Shown: positions 10,146 through 18,826 of the stretch, one piece after another | Layout: every line of letters begins with the position of its first letter | Numbering within the stretch: position 1 is the stretch's first letter | Assembly (NCBI RefSeq): GCF_037265215.1 | Contig: NZ_CP147737.1 | Location: forward strand, 1,453,501-1,517,500 | DNA length: 64,000 bases | Direction: 5' to 3' | Source of the DNA: Xenorhabdus griffiniae | GTDB taxonomy: Bacteria; Pseudomonadota; Gammaproteobacteria; Enterobacterales; Enterobacteriaceae | The notes under the pieces: model-generated | Seen by the model: the letters and a program-made list of their open reading frames with translations, nothing else | Database searches by the model: none | Told to the model about the DNA's origin: nothing | Program-made: the position numbers and the translations under genes

Positions 10146-10932
10146 TGATAAACCAAAAAATAATGATAGCATCGGCAGAACATTCCTCGTTGTTTTTGTG
10201 CTGTGCCTTGTCTGTTCGATTGTGGTTGCCGGTTCAGCTGTAGGGTTGAAAGCGCAGCAGCAGGAGCAAAAGCTGCTGGATAAGCAGCGTAATATTCTGG
10301 ATGTCGCGGGCTTGCTAAAACCGGACATGACAGCGGCGGAAATCAAAGCAATCTATAACAGCCGCATTCAGCCTGAATTGCTCGATTTGAAAACAGCAAC
10401 GTTGCAAGAAAGCGCGGGTAATTTTGACCTGAATAATGCTTTGCGCAGTGACGAAACCAGTGTTGCTTTGTTACCAGAGCAAGATCTGGCGAAGATCCGC
10501 CGCCGCGCCAATATGGCGGAAATCTATCTGGTTAAGGATGAGAGCGGTAAAACGACGGAGCTGGTTTTGCCAATATACGGCTCTGGCCTGTGGTCAATGA
10601 TGTATGCCTTTATTTCCATTGATATCGATGGTGTCACATCTCACGGCATCACTTACTACTCTCATGGTGAAACCCCTGGTTTGGGTGGTGAAGTTGATAA
10701 CCCACAGTGGCGCAAGCAGTGGGTAGGTAAAAAACTCTATAACCCGCAAGGTATGCCGGCACTTAAGATCGTCCGTGGTGGTGCCGGTGATAACCCTTAC
10801 GGTGTAGATGGGCTGTCCGGAGCAACCCTGACTTCTAACGGTGTTCAGCATATGTTTGATTTCTGGCTGGGTGATAACGGTTTTGGCCCGTTCCTGAAAA
10901 AAGTACGTGAGGGAGCCTTGAAAGATGGCTGA
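10138..10932 (+). CDS. nqrC: Na+-translocating NADH:quinone reductase subunit C
   Basis: Subunit with one N-terminal membrane anchor (about residues 13-36) and a periplasmic FMN-binding domain. The flavinylation motif S-G-A-T occupies residues 227-230, making Thr230 the expected covalent FMN site. It starts with GTG, overlapping the nqrB end by 8 bp, and itself overlaps nqrD by 8 bp. It is 264 residues long, normal for the family. Electron transfer in the complex passes between the NqrC and NqrB FMNs through the NqrD/E metal centre. Confidence 0.96.
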   Translation: MANDKPKNNDSIGRTFLVVFVLCLVCSIVVAGSAVGLKAQQQEQKLLDKQRNILDVAGLLKPDMTAAEIKAIYNSRIQPELLDLKTATLQESAGNFDLNNALRSDETSVALLPEQDLAKIRRRANMAEIYLVKDESGKTTELVLPIYGSGLWSMMYAFISIDIDGVTSHGITYYSHGETPGLGGEVDNPQWRKQWVGKKLYNPQGMPALKIVRGGAGDNPYGVDGLSGATLTSNGVQHMFDFWLGDNGFGPFLKKVREGALKDG

Positions 10933-11554
10933 TAGTAAAGAAATAAAACGAGTCCTGCTTGGGCCGTTGTTTGATAATAACCCCATTGCATTGCAGGTTT
11001 TAGGGGTGTGTTCAGCGCTGGCTGTGACTACCAAATTGGAAACGGCGTTAGTCATGACCATTGCAGTTACCCTGGTAACCGCGTTTTCTAGCTTTTTTAT
11101 TTCATTAATTCGTAACTATATTCCTGGCAGTGTGCGAATTATCGTACAGATGGCGATCATTGCATCTTTGGTTATCGTCGTAGACCAGATCTTGCGGGCT
11201 TATGCCTACGAAATTTCCAAACAGCTATCGGTGTTTGTGGGCCTTATCATCACGAACTGTATTGTTATGGGACGTGCTGAAGCCTATGCTATGAAAGCAC
11301 CACCGGTTGAAAGTTTTATGGATGGTATCGGCAATGGTTTGGGCTATGGCGTCATTCTGTTGCTGGTTGGTTTCTTGCGTGAACTGTTTGGTTCAGGAAA
11401 ATTGTTCGGTGTTACGGTGCTGGAATCTGTCAAGAATGGTGGTTGGTATCAACCCAATGGCTTGTTCCTGCTGGCACCGAGCGCATTCTTCATTATTGGT
11501 ATGCTGATTTGGGGTTTACGGACTCTGAAGCCTGCGCAGGTTGAGAAGGAGTAA
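10925..11554 (+). CDS. nqrD: Na+-translocating NADH:quinone reductase subunit D
   Basis: A membrane protein of 209 residues with six hydrophobic segments, related to RnfE. Cys29 (LGVCS) and Cys112 (ITNCIV) are present at the positions that, with two cysteines of NqrE, hold the iron centre buried in the membrane of the V. cholerae enzyme. It forms an inverted pair with NqrE. It overlaps nqrC by 8 bp, and nqrE begins 8 bp after its stop. Confidence 0.96.
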   Translation: MADSKEIKRVLLGPLFDNNPIALQVLGVCSALAVTTKLETALVMTIAVTLVTAFSSFFISLIRNYIPGSVRIIVQMAIIASLVIVVDQILRAYAYEISKQLSVFVGLIITNCIVMGRAEAYAMKAPPVESFMDGIGNGLGYGVILLLVGFLRELFGSGKLFGVTVLESVKNGGWYQPNGLFLLAPSAFFIIGMLIWGLRTLKPAQVEKE

Positions 11555-11562
11555 CAAACAAA

Positions 11563-12159
11563 ATGGAGCATTATATTAGTTTGTTTGTCCGCGCAGTCTT
11601 TATCGAGAACATGGCGTTATCTTTCTTTCTCGGTATGTGTACGTTTTTGGCGGTATCAAAGAACGTTAAGACGGCCTTTGGCCTCGGTGTGGCTGTAACC
11701 GTCGTATTGGGAATTTCCGTTCCTGCCAATAACCTCGTTTACAATCTGGTTCTCCGTGATGGAGCGCTGATGGATGGGGTGGATTTGAGCTTCCTGAACT
11801 TCATTACCTTTATTGGTGTCATTGCTGCACTGGTACAGATCTTGGAAATGATCTTAGACCGTTATGTGCCGACACTCTACAACGCGTTGGGAATTTTCCT
11901 GCCGTTGATTACGGTGAACTGTGCGATTTTCGGTGGCGTTTCATTTATGGCACAGCGTGACTATAACTTCAGTGAGTCCATCGTATATGGTTTTGGTTCA
12001 GGTATGGGCTGGATGCTGGCAATTGTTCTGATGGCTGCTATCCGTGAAAAAATGAAATATGCGGATGTTCCAGCAGGTCTGAAAGGATTGGGGATCACCT
12101 TTGTCACCACCGGCTTGATGGCATTGGGCTTCATGTCCTTTTCCGGTGTGCAGCTCTAA
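11563..12159 (+). CDS. nqrE: Na+-translocating NADH:quinone reductase subunit E
   Basis: A membrane protein of 198 residues with six hydrophobic segments, related to RnfA and to NqrD in inverted topology. Cys26 (LGMCTF) and Cys120 (VNCAIFGG) are the expected ligands of the intramembrane iron centre shared with NqrD. Length and motifs are normal. It lies in the middle of the nqr operon, with nqrF beginning 15 bp downstream. Confidence 0.96.
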   Translation: MEHYISLFVRAVFIENMALSFFLGMCTFLAVSKNVKTAFGLGVAVTVVLGISVPANNLVYNLVLRDGALMDGVDLSFLNFITFIGVIAALVQILEMILDRYVPTLYNALGIFLPLITVNCAIFGGVSFMAQRDYNFSESIVYGFGSGMGWMLAIVLMAAIREKMKYADVPAGLKGLGITFVTTGLMALGFMSFSGVQL

Positions 12160-12174
12160 AGGCGAGAAGAATTC

Positions 12175-13401
12175 ATGGATATAATTATTCTAGGCGTAGT
12201 CATGTTTACCCTGATTGTGTTGGTACTAACGGCCATGATTTTGTTCGCAAAATCTAAGTTAGTGAACACAGGGGATATAAAAGTTGAAATCAATGGCGAT
12301 GAGGATAAAAGTTTCTCTGCTCCTGCCGGCGATAAATTATTGGGTATGCTTTCCAATCAGGGGATTTTCGTTTCTTCTGCGTGTGGTGGCGGTGGTTCTT
12401 GTGGCCAGTGCCGGGTGAAAATTAAGGAAGGCGGTGGTGATATCCTGCCAACGGAACTTTCCCACATCAACAAGCGCGAAGCAAAAGAGGGCTGCCGATT
12501 GGCATGTCAGGTTAATGTTAAACAGGACCTGAAAATCGAACTGCCAGAGGAAATTTTCGGTGTTAAGAAGTGGGAATGTGAAGTTATCTCCAACGATAAC
12601 AAGGCGACTTTCATTAAAGAATTGAAGCTGAAAATTCCAGATGGGGAAGTGGTGCCATTCCGTGCTGGTGGCTACATTCAGATTGAATGTCCGCCCCACG
12701 TTGCCCGTTATGCGGATTATGATGTTCCACAAGAATATCGTGAAGATTGGGATAAATTTAATCTGTTCCGTTATGTCTCTGAAGTCAAAGAGCCGACGGT
12801 TCGTGCATATTCAATGGCGAACTATCCAGAAGAGCATGGCATTATCATGCTGAACGTCCGTATTGCAACGCCTCCACCAAGAAATCCAGATGTTGCTCCG
12901 GGTATCATGTCTTCTTATATTTGGTCACTGAAACCAGGCGATAAGGTGACGATCTCTGGCCCGTTTGGTGAATTCTTTGCAAAAGATACTGATGCAGAAA
13001 TGATCTTCATCGGCGGGGGTGCAGGTATGGCACCAATGCGTTCTCACATCTTCGACCAACTTAACCGTTTAAACTCCAAACGTAAAATCTCCTTCTGGTA
13101 TGGTGCGCGTTCTAAGCGTGAAATGTTCTATACCGAAGATTTTGATAAGCTGGCAGCGGAGAATGAGAACTTCACATGGCACGTGGCATTGTCAGATGCT
13201 CTGCCGGAAGATAATTGGGATGGCTATACGGGTTTTATCCACAATGTTCTGTATGAGAACTACCTGAAAGATCATCCAGCGCCCGAAGACTGTGAATTCT
13301 ATATGTGTGGACCTCCAGTCATGAACGCTGCGGTCATTAAGATGTTGAAAGATCTTGGCGTAGAAGATGAAAACATCATGTTGGATGATTTCGGCGGCTG
13401 A
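12175..13401 (+). CDS. nqrF: Na+-translocating NADH:quinone reductase subunit F
   Basis: The NADH-oxidising subunit, 408 residues: one N-terminal membrane helix (about 2-25), a [2Fe-2S] ferredoxin domain and a ferredoxin-NADP reductase-like domain binding FAD and NADH. The cluster cysteines are Cys70, Cys76 and Cys79 in [12 protein letters not shown], plus Cys111 in [14 protein letters not shown] is the FAD motif, [11 protein letters not shown] binds nucleotide, and the protein ends in a conserved DDFGG. It starts electron flow in the complex. Confidence 0.97.
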   Translation: MDIIILGVVMFTLIVLVLTAMILFAKSKLVNTGDIKVEINGDEDKSFSAPAGDKLLGMLSNQGIFVSSACGGGGSCGQCRVKIKEGGGDILPTELSHINKREAKEGCRLACQVNVKQDLKIELPEEIFGVKKWECEVISNDNKATFIKELKLKIPDGEVVPFRAGGYIQIECPPHVARYADYDVPQEYREDWDKFNLFRYVSEVKEPTVRAYSMANYPEEHGIIMLNVRIATPPPRNPDVAPGIMSSYIWSLKPGDKVTISGPFGEFFAKDTDAEMIFIGGGAGMAPMRSHIFDQLNRLNSKRKISFWYGARSKREMFYTEDFDKLAAENENFTWHVALSDALPEDNWDGYTGFIHNVLYENYLKDHPAPEDCEFYMCGPPVMNAAVIKMLKDLGVEDENIMLDDFGG

Positions 13402-13402
13402 T

Positions 13403-13472
13403 GGTATACCCAATAAATTTTGGGTTGCAGCTAACATGATTTAACGACAAGCGCCCACATTTTGTGGGCGCT
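13403..13472 (+). terminator. Repeat remnant plus hairpin after nqrF
   Basis: TATACCCAATAAATTTTGGG near 13405-13424, followed by TTGCAGC, resembles the common enterobacterial intergenic motif ATACCCAATA...TTGCAGC. After it comes a hairpin with 10-base arms AGCGCCCACA/TGTGGGCGCT (13450-13472) and a 3-base loop. The hairpin has no strong T-run, so partial termination before apbE is more likely than a full stop. Confidence 0.5.
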
Positions 13473-13513
13473 GTGATTTAGAAACAGCCAAAATAAGCCA
13501 GAAAGAGTAAGTT

Positions 13514-14542
13514 ATGCTGAGTAAAAAAATGATCAACTGGGGAGCATTGCTGTTTGCAATGATGATGCTGGCGGCATGTGGTGGCCCTAAACAGCAAAAC
13601 CTGAATGGGCAGACGATGGGGACTTATTACTCCGTCAAATATGTTGCTGATTCATCGACACCTGCCCCAGAAAACCTGCAAAAAGAGATCGATCGCCTGC
13701 TGGAAGAAGTGAACGATCAGATGTCTACTTATCGGCCAAATTCTGAATTGAGTCGTTTTAATCAAAGCCGTGAAGTGAATAAACCATTTCCGGTATCTGC
13801 CGCTACAGCAAAAGTTGTCAAGGAAGCTATTCGTATCAATAAACTGACAGAAGGTGCACTGGATGTGACTGTTGGTCCACTGGTAAATCTGTGGGGATTT
13901 GGGCCGGAAGGGCGCATTACCAAGGCACCGACGGATGAAGAATTAGCGATGCGCCGTACCTGGACGGGGATCGATAATTTGTCTGTTGAAGGCAATAATT
14001 TGGTTAAATCCATCCCTGAGCTTTATGTTGATCTCTCTTCCATCGCCAAAGGTTATGGCGTTGATGTTGTTGCTGAGTATCTGGAATCCCAAAATATCAA
14101 AAATTACATGGTTGATATTGGTGGTGAAGTTCGCACATCGGGCAACAATGGCAAAGGAAATCCATGGCGGATAGCGATTGAAAAACCATCGGATAGTGGC
14201 ATGGCACAGAGCGCTCAGGAGATTATTGAGCCGGGCAATATGTCTGTGGCAACATCGGGTGATTACCGCAACTATTTTGAACAGAATGGCGTGCGTTATT
14301 CTCACACCATTAATCCGAAAACCGGCAAGCCAATAACGCATAATTTGGTTTCAATTACCGTGATAGCACCAACTTGTATGAGCGCTGATGGTTTTTCTAC
14401 TGGCCTGGATGTATTGGGACCAGAGAAAGGCATGGAAGTGGCTGAGAAGCTGAATATTCCGGTCTTTATGATCGTCAAAACCAAAGACGGTTTTGAAGAG
14501 CGTTATAATACCGCCTTTAAGGCATACTTACAGAAGAAATAA
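13514..14542 (+). CDS. apbE: FAD:protein FMN transferase (ApbE/Ftp lipoprotein)
   Basis: Transfers FMN from FAD to threonine in the flavinylation motif of NqrB and NqrC on the periplasmic side. It has 342 residues, with a lipoprotein signal ending in LAAC (Cys22), then the ApbE fold: MGTYYSVKY, DLSSIAKGYGVD, DIGGEV and the Mg-binding SADGFSTGLDVLG near the C-terminus. It sits directly after nqrF, as in many Nqr-bearing bacteria. Confidence 0.95.
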   Translation: MLSKKMINWGALLFAMMMLAACGGPKQQNLNGQTMGTYYSVKYVADSSTPAPENLQKEIDRLLEEVNDQMSTYRPNSELSRFNQSREVNKPFPVSAATAKVVKEAIRINKLTEGALDVTVGPLVNLWGFGPEGRITKAPTDEELAMRRTWTGIDNLSVEGNNLVKSIPELYVDLSSIAKGYGVDVVAEYLESQNIKNYMVDIGGEVRTSGNNGKGNPWRIAIEKPSDSGMAQSAQEIIEPGNMSVATSGDYRNYFEQNGVRYSHTINPKTGKPITHNLVSITVIAPTCMSADGFSTGLDVLGPEKGMEVAEKLNIPVFMIVKTKDGFEERYNTAFKAYLQKK

Positions 14543-14559
14543 GAAAGGGGGAAAAGGCG

Positions 14560-14784
14560 ATGGAAATCTTTATTGCTACTTTTATCTTTTTCTTGCTGGC
14601 TTTTGCTGGCATGGCGCTGGGTTATATTTTTAAGCGCAAAAGCATTCAGGGAAGCTGTGGTGGTTTGGGAAGCATCGGCGTAGAAAAAGTGTGTGATTGT
14701 CCTGAACCTTGCGATGCCCGTAAAAAACGCATGGCGAGGGAAACCGCCCGTCAGGCACAGTTAGAGAAGAATCGTATTCTTTGA
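14560..14784 (+). CDS. nqrM: Nqr maturation protein NqrM
   Basis: A small protein of 74 residues with one N-terminal membrane helix (about 3-24) and four cysteines: Cys33, Cys45, Cys47 and Cys51 (GSCGG, VCDCPEPC). In Vibrio NqrM is needed to build the NqrD/E iron centre, and its Cys33 is critical. A charged, alanine-rich C-terminal tail follows. It begins 17 bp after apbE and completes the nqr gene set. Confidence 0.93.
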   Translation: MEIFIATFIFFLLAFAGMALGYIFKRKSIQGSCGGLGSIGVEKVCDCPEPCDARKKRMARETARQAQLEKNRIL

Positions 14785-14825
14785 CACTGTTTTTCCGTCA
14801 AGTAAATTTGTAGTTAAAACAAGTG

Positions 14826-14860
14826 CCCTGCTGCCAGATAAACAGCGGGGTTGTTTGTTT
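14826..14860 (+). terminator. Terminator after nqrM
   Basis: Arms CCCTGCTG and CAGCGGGG (one G-U pair) flank a 9-base loop and are followed by TTGTTTGTTT. This is the expected end of the nqr-apbE-nqrM unit. Confidence 0.65.
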
Positions 14861-14874
14861 AGAGATATGACTGC

Positions 14875-15390
14875 TCAATGTGTATTAAAAAAATGACATT
14901 TCCTGTGGGCTTGGTGTAAATAGTTTTTCACCGAGCTTATTGAGATACCCAAATTTTCCGCAACTTCTTGATAACGTAAGCCCTGGAGTTGGATAAGCAG
15001 AAATGTTTGTCGGACTTTTGCCGGAAGTTCATCCAATGTTTCATCTATTTTTTCTAGCTGTTCTAACAGCATAAGTTGATTCTCAGAAGAGTTTGCTGAG
15101 ATTTCAGGTTGTTCACTGACATATTCCAGATAATGGTCTTCCAGTTTTTTCCTGCGCCAGTAATTGGAGAGGGTTCTGCGCGCTATCGTCATTAAAAAGG
15201 CTCTTGGCTGGTGGATATTTTCAAGATCCGAAGATTGCATCAATTTGATGAAAACCTCATGGACGAGATCTTCAGCCTGATAGGGACAAGCACTGTTTTG
15301 TCTGATCCAGTTGCGTAACCAGTGATGATAATCGGTATAGAGTTTCTGGGTGATTTGATTGTGCTTAAATGTGCTTTTTTGCACCGCCAT
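14875..15390 (-). CDS. FecI-type ECF sigma factor
   Basis: A two-domain extracytoplasmic-function sigma factor of 171 residues. Region 2 covers roughly residues 10-75 (EDLVHEVFIKLMQ, QPRAFLMTIARRTLSNYWRR) and region 4 roughly 115-165 (LDELPAKVRQTFLLIQLQGL, YQEVAENLGIS, SVKNYLHQA). The frame extends upstream to 15456, but the ATG at 15390 matches the FecI start (MAVQKSTFKHN...), and a Fur-like box at 15417-15431 would otherwise be coding. It lies downstream of the receptor gene on the same strand. No FecR-type regulator is present beside it. The probable target is iron or heme uptake. Confidence 0.9.
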   Translation of the reverse strand: MAVQKSTFKHNQITQKLYTDYHHWLRNWIRQNSACPYQAEDLVHEVFIKLMQSSDLENIHQPRAFLMTIARRTLSNYWRRKKLEDHYLEYVSEQPEISANSSENQLMLLEQLEKIDETLDELPAKVRQTFLLIQLQGLRYQEVAENLGISISSVKNYLHQAHRKCHFFNTH

Positions 15391-15416
15391 AATGATATTG
15401 CCTGATGGGATATAAC

Positions 15417-15431
15417 TGATAATAGTTATTA
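15417..15431 (-). promoter_or_regulatory. Fur-like box before the sigma factor gene
   Basis: TGATAATAGTTATTA matches the 7-1-7 Fur core (TGATAATnATTATCA) at 12 of 14 positions. It lies about 27 bp upstream of the chosen start, so iron-repressed expression is likely. Confidence 0.65.
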
Positions 15432-15461
15432 TTTGTATTTGCTGGGCGGAAGTCAATGTAG

Positions 15462-15490
15462 TCTAACCCTCTTTAGGTTAAGAGGGTTAG
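15462..15490. terminator. Hairpin between receptor and sigma factor genes
   Basis: Ten-base arms CTAACCCTCT and AGAGGGTTAG with an 8-9 base loop lie 12 bp after the receptor stop. There is no clear U-run on either strand, so it may be a processing or attenuating hairpin rather than a strong terminator. Confidence 0.5.
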
Positions 15491-15501
15491 GAACGTGTCA
15501 G

Positions 15502-17808
15502 TTAGAATTGCTGTGAGATACTGAATTTGTAATTCCGGCCGATACCTGAAATCGTCTCTCCTGGCGCTCCCAGGTACGGATAGTAATCACGGTTGAACAG
15601 ATTATCGACAGTGACCCGTGCTTCAAATCCTTTTATAAAAGAAGGACGCCAGCTTGCAAACAGGCCGTGCAGGGCGTAGCCCTTACTTTTAGGTAGTGAC
15701 CAAGAATCTGCATTTGGATCTCCATCTATAGGGGAGCGATCTTGTTTGCGGATAAAATCACCTTTCCATCCCATTGCCATCTGCCATTGCGGAATTTTAA
15801 ACCCTAACATGGCATGGGCAGAAGTTGGCGGTATTTCCGCAATCCAGGTTTTATGCCCTAACCACGGATCACGTGGAGAAGCGTCACGTTGCCCACGCAT
15901 AGTAGAGAACGATAATTTTCCAAACAGTGTGGAGCTGTCGTAGAACGTTTCTATTTCTAAGCCTTCAATCGTATATCCCGGCAAGTTGCGGTAATTTCCC
16001 AATGATGTTCTACATGAATTACTTGATCCACTATCAAGTTGGGCTTTACAGTAAATACCGCGTCTTCTAAAGATCTCATCTTTACCACGGTTACGGAATA
16101 AGGTGGTACGGATTTGCAGGCTATCATCTTCAAGTATCAAGTTATCGAAATCGAGAATTGCACCAAGACGTATTCCTGCCATTCTTTCGACGGCAAGATC
16201 GCGGCTGGAACCTCTAAGGCTACTAATGTTCCCTTGTACCTCATATTGTTCATCAACTATTGGTGCACGCCATGTACGGCTGATATCTGCAAACAATGAA
16301 AGGTTTTTATTTGTTTGCCACAGAATGCCTAAATGGGGTGACCAGCCGGTATAGGTTACACTGCTATAGTCATGATTAGATTCTGGCGATGTATCGTTAT
16401 ACAGTGGCGCGTTATTTTTTTTACCCCTATTTTTGACATGATCATAACGAACACTCGGTGTGACGGTGACGCTGCCTATCTTCAGGGAATCTTGCAGATA
16501 GAAGCTGTAAGCGAATTGATCGCCAGCAGGCATATAGCCTGGTTGATAATAACCATAGTTATAGTTTTTGTTTTTTATTTTGTCCTTATTGAACATCAGC
16601 ACATTGCGTTCATTTTTATGCCAACGGGTTCCCACCAGTAATTCGTGTTTAATCATACCGGTTGAGAATACGCTTTTGTTGTTGATATCAATCAGATTAT
16701 CGGTGTAATCAACCCAGCTTTTATTACCCATTGAGCTACTAAAATAAGGGGAAGCATTTTCTGGGCGAGTATCGTCTTGCTTGGTTTTGGAATAGGCATA
16801 GAGCATCGTCAGGTTTAACCACGGGTTATTTTCTGGTGCGATATTCCATTTGGCAGTGTAGTTCTGATCAAGTTGATCACGAAAGACCAATTTTCTCTTC
16901 CAGGCGCCATCCCAACCGTATTTTTCTACATCTTTGGGTGATGGAGCGGTCATCTTATCACGGTTAGCCGCCCAGGGTTGCCAGCCATCCGATTCAGATC
17001 GCATGGCAGATAGGCTAATCGTATGAGCGTCACTGGGATAAAAGTTGGTTTTCAATAAATAAGATATTTGGTTATTTTGTGAATACTCAAAATGTGTGCC
17101 ATCAGGGCGTTTAATATTGTGCCCATCTCGCTTGCTCACATAGAGCAACCCATCGGCAAAGCCATCGGGATCCCTGCCGTATAGTGCGCCACTATTGATC
17201 CACTGTCTGTCATTTGTGTGGTAGCTTTGTTTGACAAAACCCCCCCAATCTTCATCGGGGCGCAGTAAATCGTTCGCTTCTTTTGTCACCAGTTTGACCG
17301 AACCACCAAATCCACCATTGCCGTTAAGTAAATTGTGTGGCCCTTTATCAACCTCGACTCGTTTGATTAATTCAGGCTCAATAAAGACGGAACCCTGCAT
17401 ATATTTTTCAAATCCTTTTGGCGCATCGTCCAACGTGATTTTGATATCTTCCTGGTCGCCCATTCCCCAGATATTCAGTGTTTGCCCACCAGGGCGTGGA
17501 GAGCCTGACATTGAAACACCAGGAAGCTGGTCGAGTAACTGGGCAATATTATCGGCTTGGGTACGGTCAATATCCGCTTTTTTGAGCACAGAACTTCCCG
17601 CACTGGTGCTGTTGCGCAAACTTTCAACAACGGAAAGTGTGGGTAATTTTATCACCTCATTTTTCTTTTCTGACTTTTGTTCTTTGGGATCTTCAGTTGC
17701 GTAAACAGCGCTGGAGAATGCCGCTCCCAATACTAATGTACCGGTTAAAATTTTCTGAACTGTGGTAGCGATTGGGCGTTTTTCTAATTTTTGACTATTA
17801 TTTGCCAT
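15502..17808 (-). CDS. TonB-dependent outer-membrane receptor, heme/iron type
   Basis: A 768-residue receptor: signal peptide to about Ala37 (AVYA), a TonB-box-like TLSVV at 57-61, a plug domain (about 65-190; DNIAQLLDQLPGVSM, then EPELIKRVEVDKGP) and a 22-strand barrel ending in phenylalanine. The plug sequence and the WRAP-type motif in the barrel (SRTWRAPIVDEQYE) resemble hemoglobin/heme receptors, but the NPNL half of the usual FRAP/NPNL pair is not recognisable. Only about 20 residues precede the TonB box, so there is no N-terminal signalling (STN) domain. The ligand is uncertain; heme and ferric siderophore are both possible. Confidence 0.85.
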   Translation of the reverse strand: MANNSQKLEKRPIATTVQKILTGTLVLGAAFSSAVYATEDPKEQKSEKKNEVIKLPTLSVVESLRNSTSAGSSVLKKADIDRTQADNIAQLLDQLPGVSMSGSPRPGGQTLNIWGMGDQEDIKITLDDAPKGFEKYMQGSVFIEPELIKRVEVDKGPHNLLNGNGGFGGSVKLVTKEANDLLRPDEDWGGFVKQSYHTNDRQWINSGALYGRDPDGFADGLLYVSKRDGHNIKRPDGTHFEYSQNNQISYLLKTNFYPSDAHTISLSAMRSESDGWQPWAANRDKMTAPSPKDVEKYGWDGAWKRKLVFRDQLDQNYTAKWNIAPENNPWLNLTMLYAYSKTKQDDTRPENASPYFSSSMGNKSWVDYTDNLIDINNKSVFSTGMIKHELLVGTRWHKNERNVLMFNKDKIKNKNYNYGYYQPGYMPAGDQFAYSFYLQDSLKIGSVTVTPSVRYDHVKNRGKKNNAPLYNDTSPESNHDYSSVTYTGWSPHLGILWQTNKNLSLFADISRTWRAPIVDEQYEVQGNISSLRGSSRDLAVERMAGIRLGAILDFDNLILEDDSLQIRTTLFRNRGKDEIFRRRGIYCKAQLDSGSSNSCRTSLGNYRNLPGYTIEGLEIETFYDSSTLFGKLSFSTMRGQRDASPRDPWLGHKTWIAEIPPTSAHAMLGFKIPQWQMAMGWKGDFIRKQDRSPIDGDPNADSWSLPKSKGYALHGLFASWRPSFIKGFEARVTVDNLFNRDYYPYLGAPGETISGIGRNYKFSISQQF

Positions 17809-17886
17809 AAATTTCCTGAAATGTGATCAAGTGAAATATTTTCAAAGTAATAAGTCACCTGAGAAATTAAAAAAGGTAAATAAAAA

Positions 17887-17901
17887 TGAGAATTATTTTT
17901 G
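17887..17901 (-). promoter_or_regulatory. Fur-like box before the receptor gene
   Basis: TGAGAATTATTTTTG is a partial match to the Fur 7-1-7 core, about 79 bp upstream of the receptor start in the gap shared with the divergent lipoprotein gene. It is weaker than the box before the sigma factor gene. Confidence 0.5.
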
Positions 17902-18016
17902 TTTGTGTGTGATCTTGGGAAGCATACCATACGATAATGAGATTTATCCCATGGATTGGGTGATTTTTGGCATTGAAATTTAAGTTCAATTTCCTTACGT
18001 ACAAAGGGGTTCGTCA

Positions 18017-18499
18017 ATGAAAAAAAAGATCCTTGGTTCTCTGATCTTGGCTGCTATCGTAGCCTTGATCGCTGGCTGTGATGACGCATCTAAAAAAGCG
18101 GAAGATCCGGTTCAGAAAACTGAAGAAAGCGCAGCACAAAAGACAACTGATGCTGAAAAAACGGCCACGGGCATAATGGATAATGCGAAAAAAAGTGCAC
18201 AGGAGATAAAGGAAAATGCTTCGCGCGAAGGCCATAGTTTGATTGATAAGTCAAAGGAAGCTGCGACGGATATACAGAGTCAAGCGACTAAAACAGCGAA
18301 TGATGTGATGGAGGTGATGAAAGCGAAAACGGATGATATCCGGCATCAGGCTAATGATAAACTCGATCAGCTTTCAGATACGATGAAATCGAAGACGGAA
18401 GAAATAAAGTCTGAGGCTGATAAAAAGGCAGATGACTTAATCAATCGTCTTAAAGGTCATGATGTTAAAGATGACAGTGATAAAAAAGAGGAAAAGTAA
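18017..18499 (+). CDS. Small helical lipoprotein of unknown function
   Basis: A 160-residue protein with a lipoprotein signal ending in IAGC (Cys21). Asp22 and Asp23 follow, which in E. coli is the Lol-avoidance signal that keeps a lipoprotein in the inner membrane. The mature part is almost wholly charged and alanine-rich, with recurring units such as DNAKKSAQEIKENA, KSKEAATDIQSQA and MKSKTEEIKSEADKKAD. This suggests a long amphipathic helix or coiled coil resembling LEA/apolipoprotein-like repeats. The function is unknown. It is divergent from the TonB-dependent receptor and has its own terminator. Confidence 0.85.
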   Translation: MKKKILGSLILAAIVALIAGCDDASKKAEDPVQKTEESAAQKTTDAEKTATGIMDNAKKSAQEIKENASREGHSLIDKSKEAATDIQSQATKTANDVMEVMKAKTDDIRHQANDKLDQLSDTMKSKTEEIKSEADKKADDLINRLKGHDVKDDSDKKEEK

Positions 18500-18548
18500 T
18501 TTATCTTCTTACTTCAATCTATTGTTAGTATAAAGTGGATTGCATCAT

Positions 18549-18584
18549 AAGGGTGATCTAACAACGGTCGCCCTTATTATTTTC
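18549..18584 (+). terminator. Terminator after the lipoprotein gene
   Basis: Arms AAGGGTGA and TCGCCCTT (one G-U pair) with an 11-base loop, followed by ATTATTTTC. It is 50 bp after the stop codon. Confidence 0.7.
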
Positions 18585-18611
18585 AATTTAAACCAAGTCT
18601 TGGTTTATTAT

Positions 18612-18710
18612 TCTGGCTTGACTTACTTCAAGATGCGGGTGATTTCTCCTCGCGAAGCGGAGAGAAATCAGGTTTCATGGTGTGTTGTAAATTGAAGTTT
18701 AATGCGTATA
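18612..18710 (-). repeat. Palindromic intergenic repeat, copy 1 (inverted orientation)
   Basis: About 99 bp. The right end TTGAAGTTTAATGCGTATA is the reverse complement of the left end of the copy at 53729. The core hairpin is CTCCTCGCGAAGCGGAGAG. The left terminal repeat (GGCTTGACTTACTTCAAG) is degenerate. Confidence 0.8.
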
Positions 18711-18770
18711 TACCCATCTCACTTCAATATGCATATTTTTCTCCCCGCGAAGCGGGGAGAAACAATGAGT
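18709..18770 (+). repeat. Palindromic intergenic repeat, copy 2 (partial)
   Basis: Begins TATACCCATCTCACTTCAA, sharing the TA with the end of copy 1, and contains the core CTCCCCGCGAAGCGGGGAG. No matching right terminal repeat is recognisable, so it appears truncated. Confidence 0.75.
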
Positions 18771-18826
18771 TATGTTGTCTTATAATGAGCAACGTGAAAG
18801 GTAACGTGTATAAACAGGATATAATA

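Larger units (their letters stand above)
18585..18826. other. Gap filled by palindromic repeats
   Basis: No gene here. It holds the short palindrome AAACCAAGTCTTGGTTT (18591-18607), then two copies of the palindromic repeat element described at 18612-18710 and 18709-18770, and finally the leader of the acetyltransferase gene. Confidence 0.7.

Noticed and set aside
9786..10346. 186-codon minus-strand frame across nqrB/nqrC
   Set aside because: Low-complexity composition ([11 protein letters not shown]) typical of antisense shadow; both nqr genes are clear on the plus strand.
14875..15456. Longer form of the sigma factor starting at 15456
   Set aside because: The extra 22 residues have no homology, and the DNA holds a near-perfect Fur box; the ATG at 15390 is the better start.
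18677..18826. N-terminal extension of the GNAT protein
   Set aside because: This part is repeat DNA; the ATG at 18827 has a good ribosome site and a normal family start.
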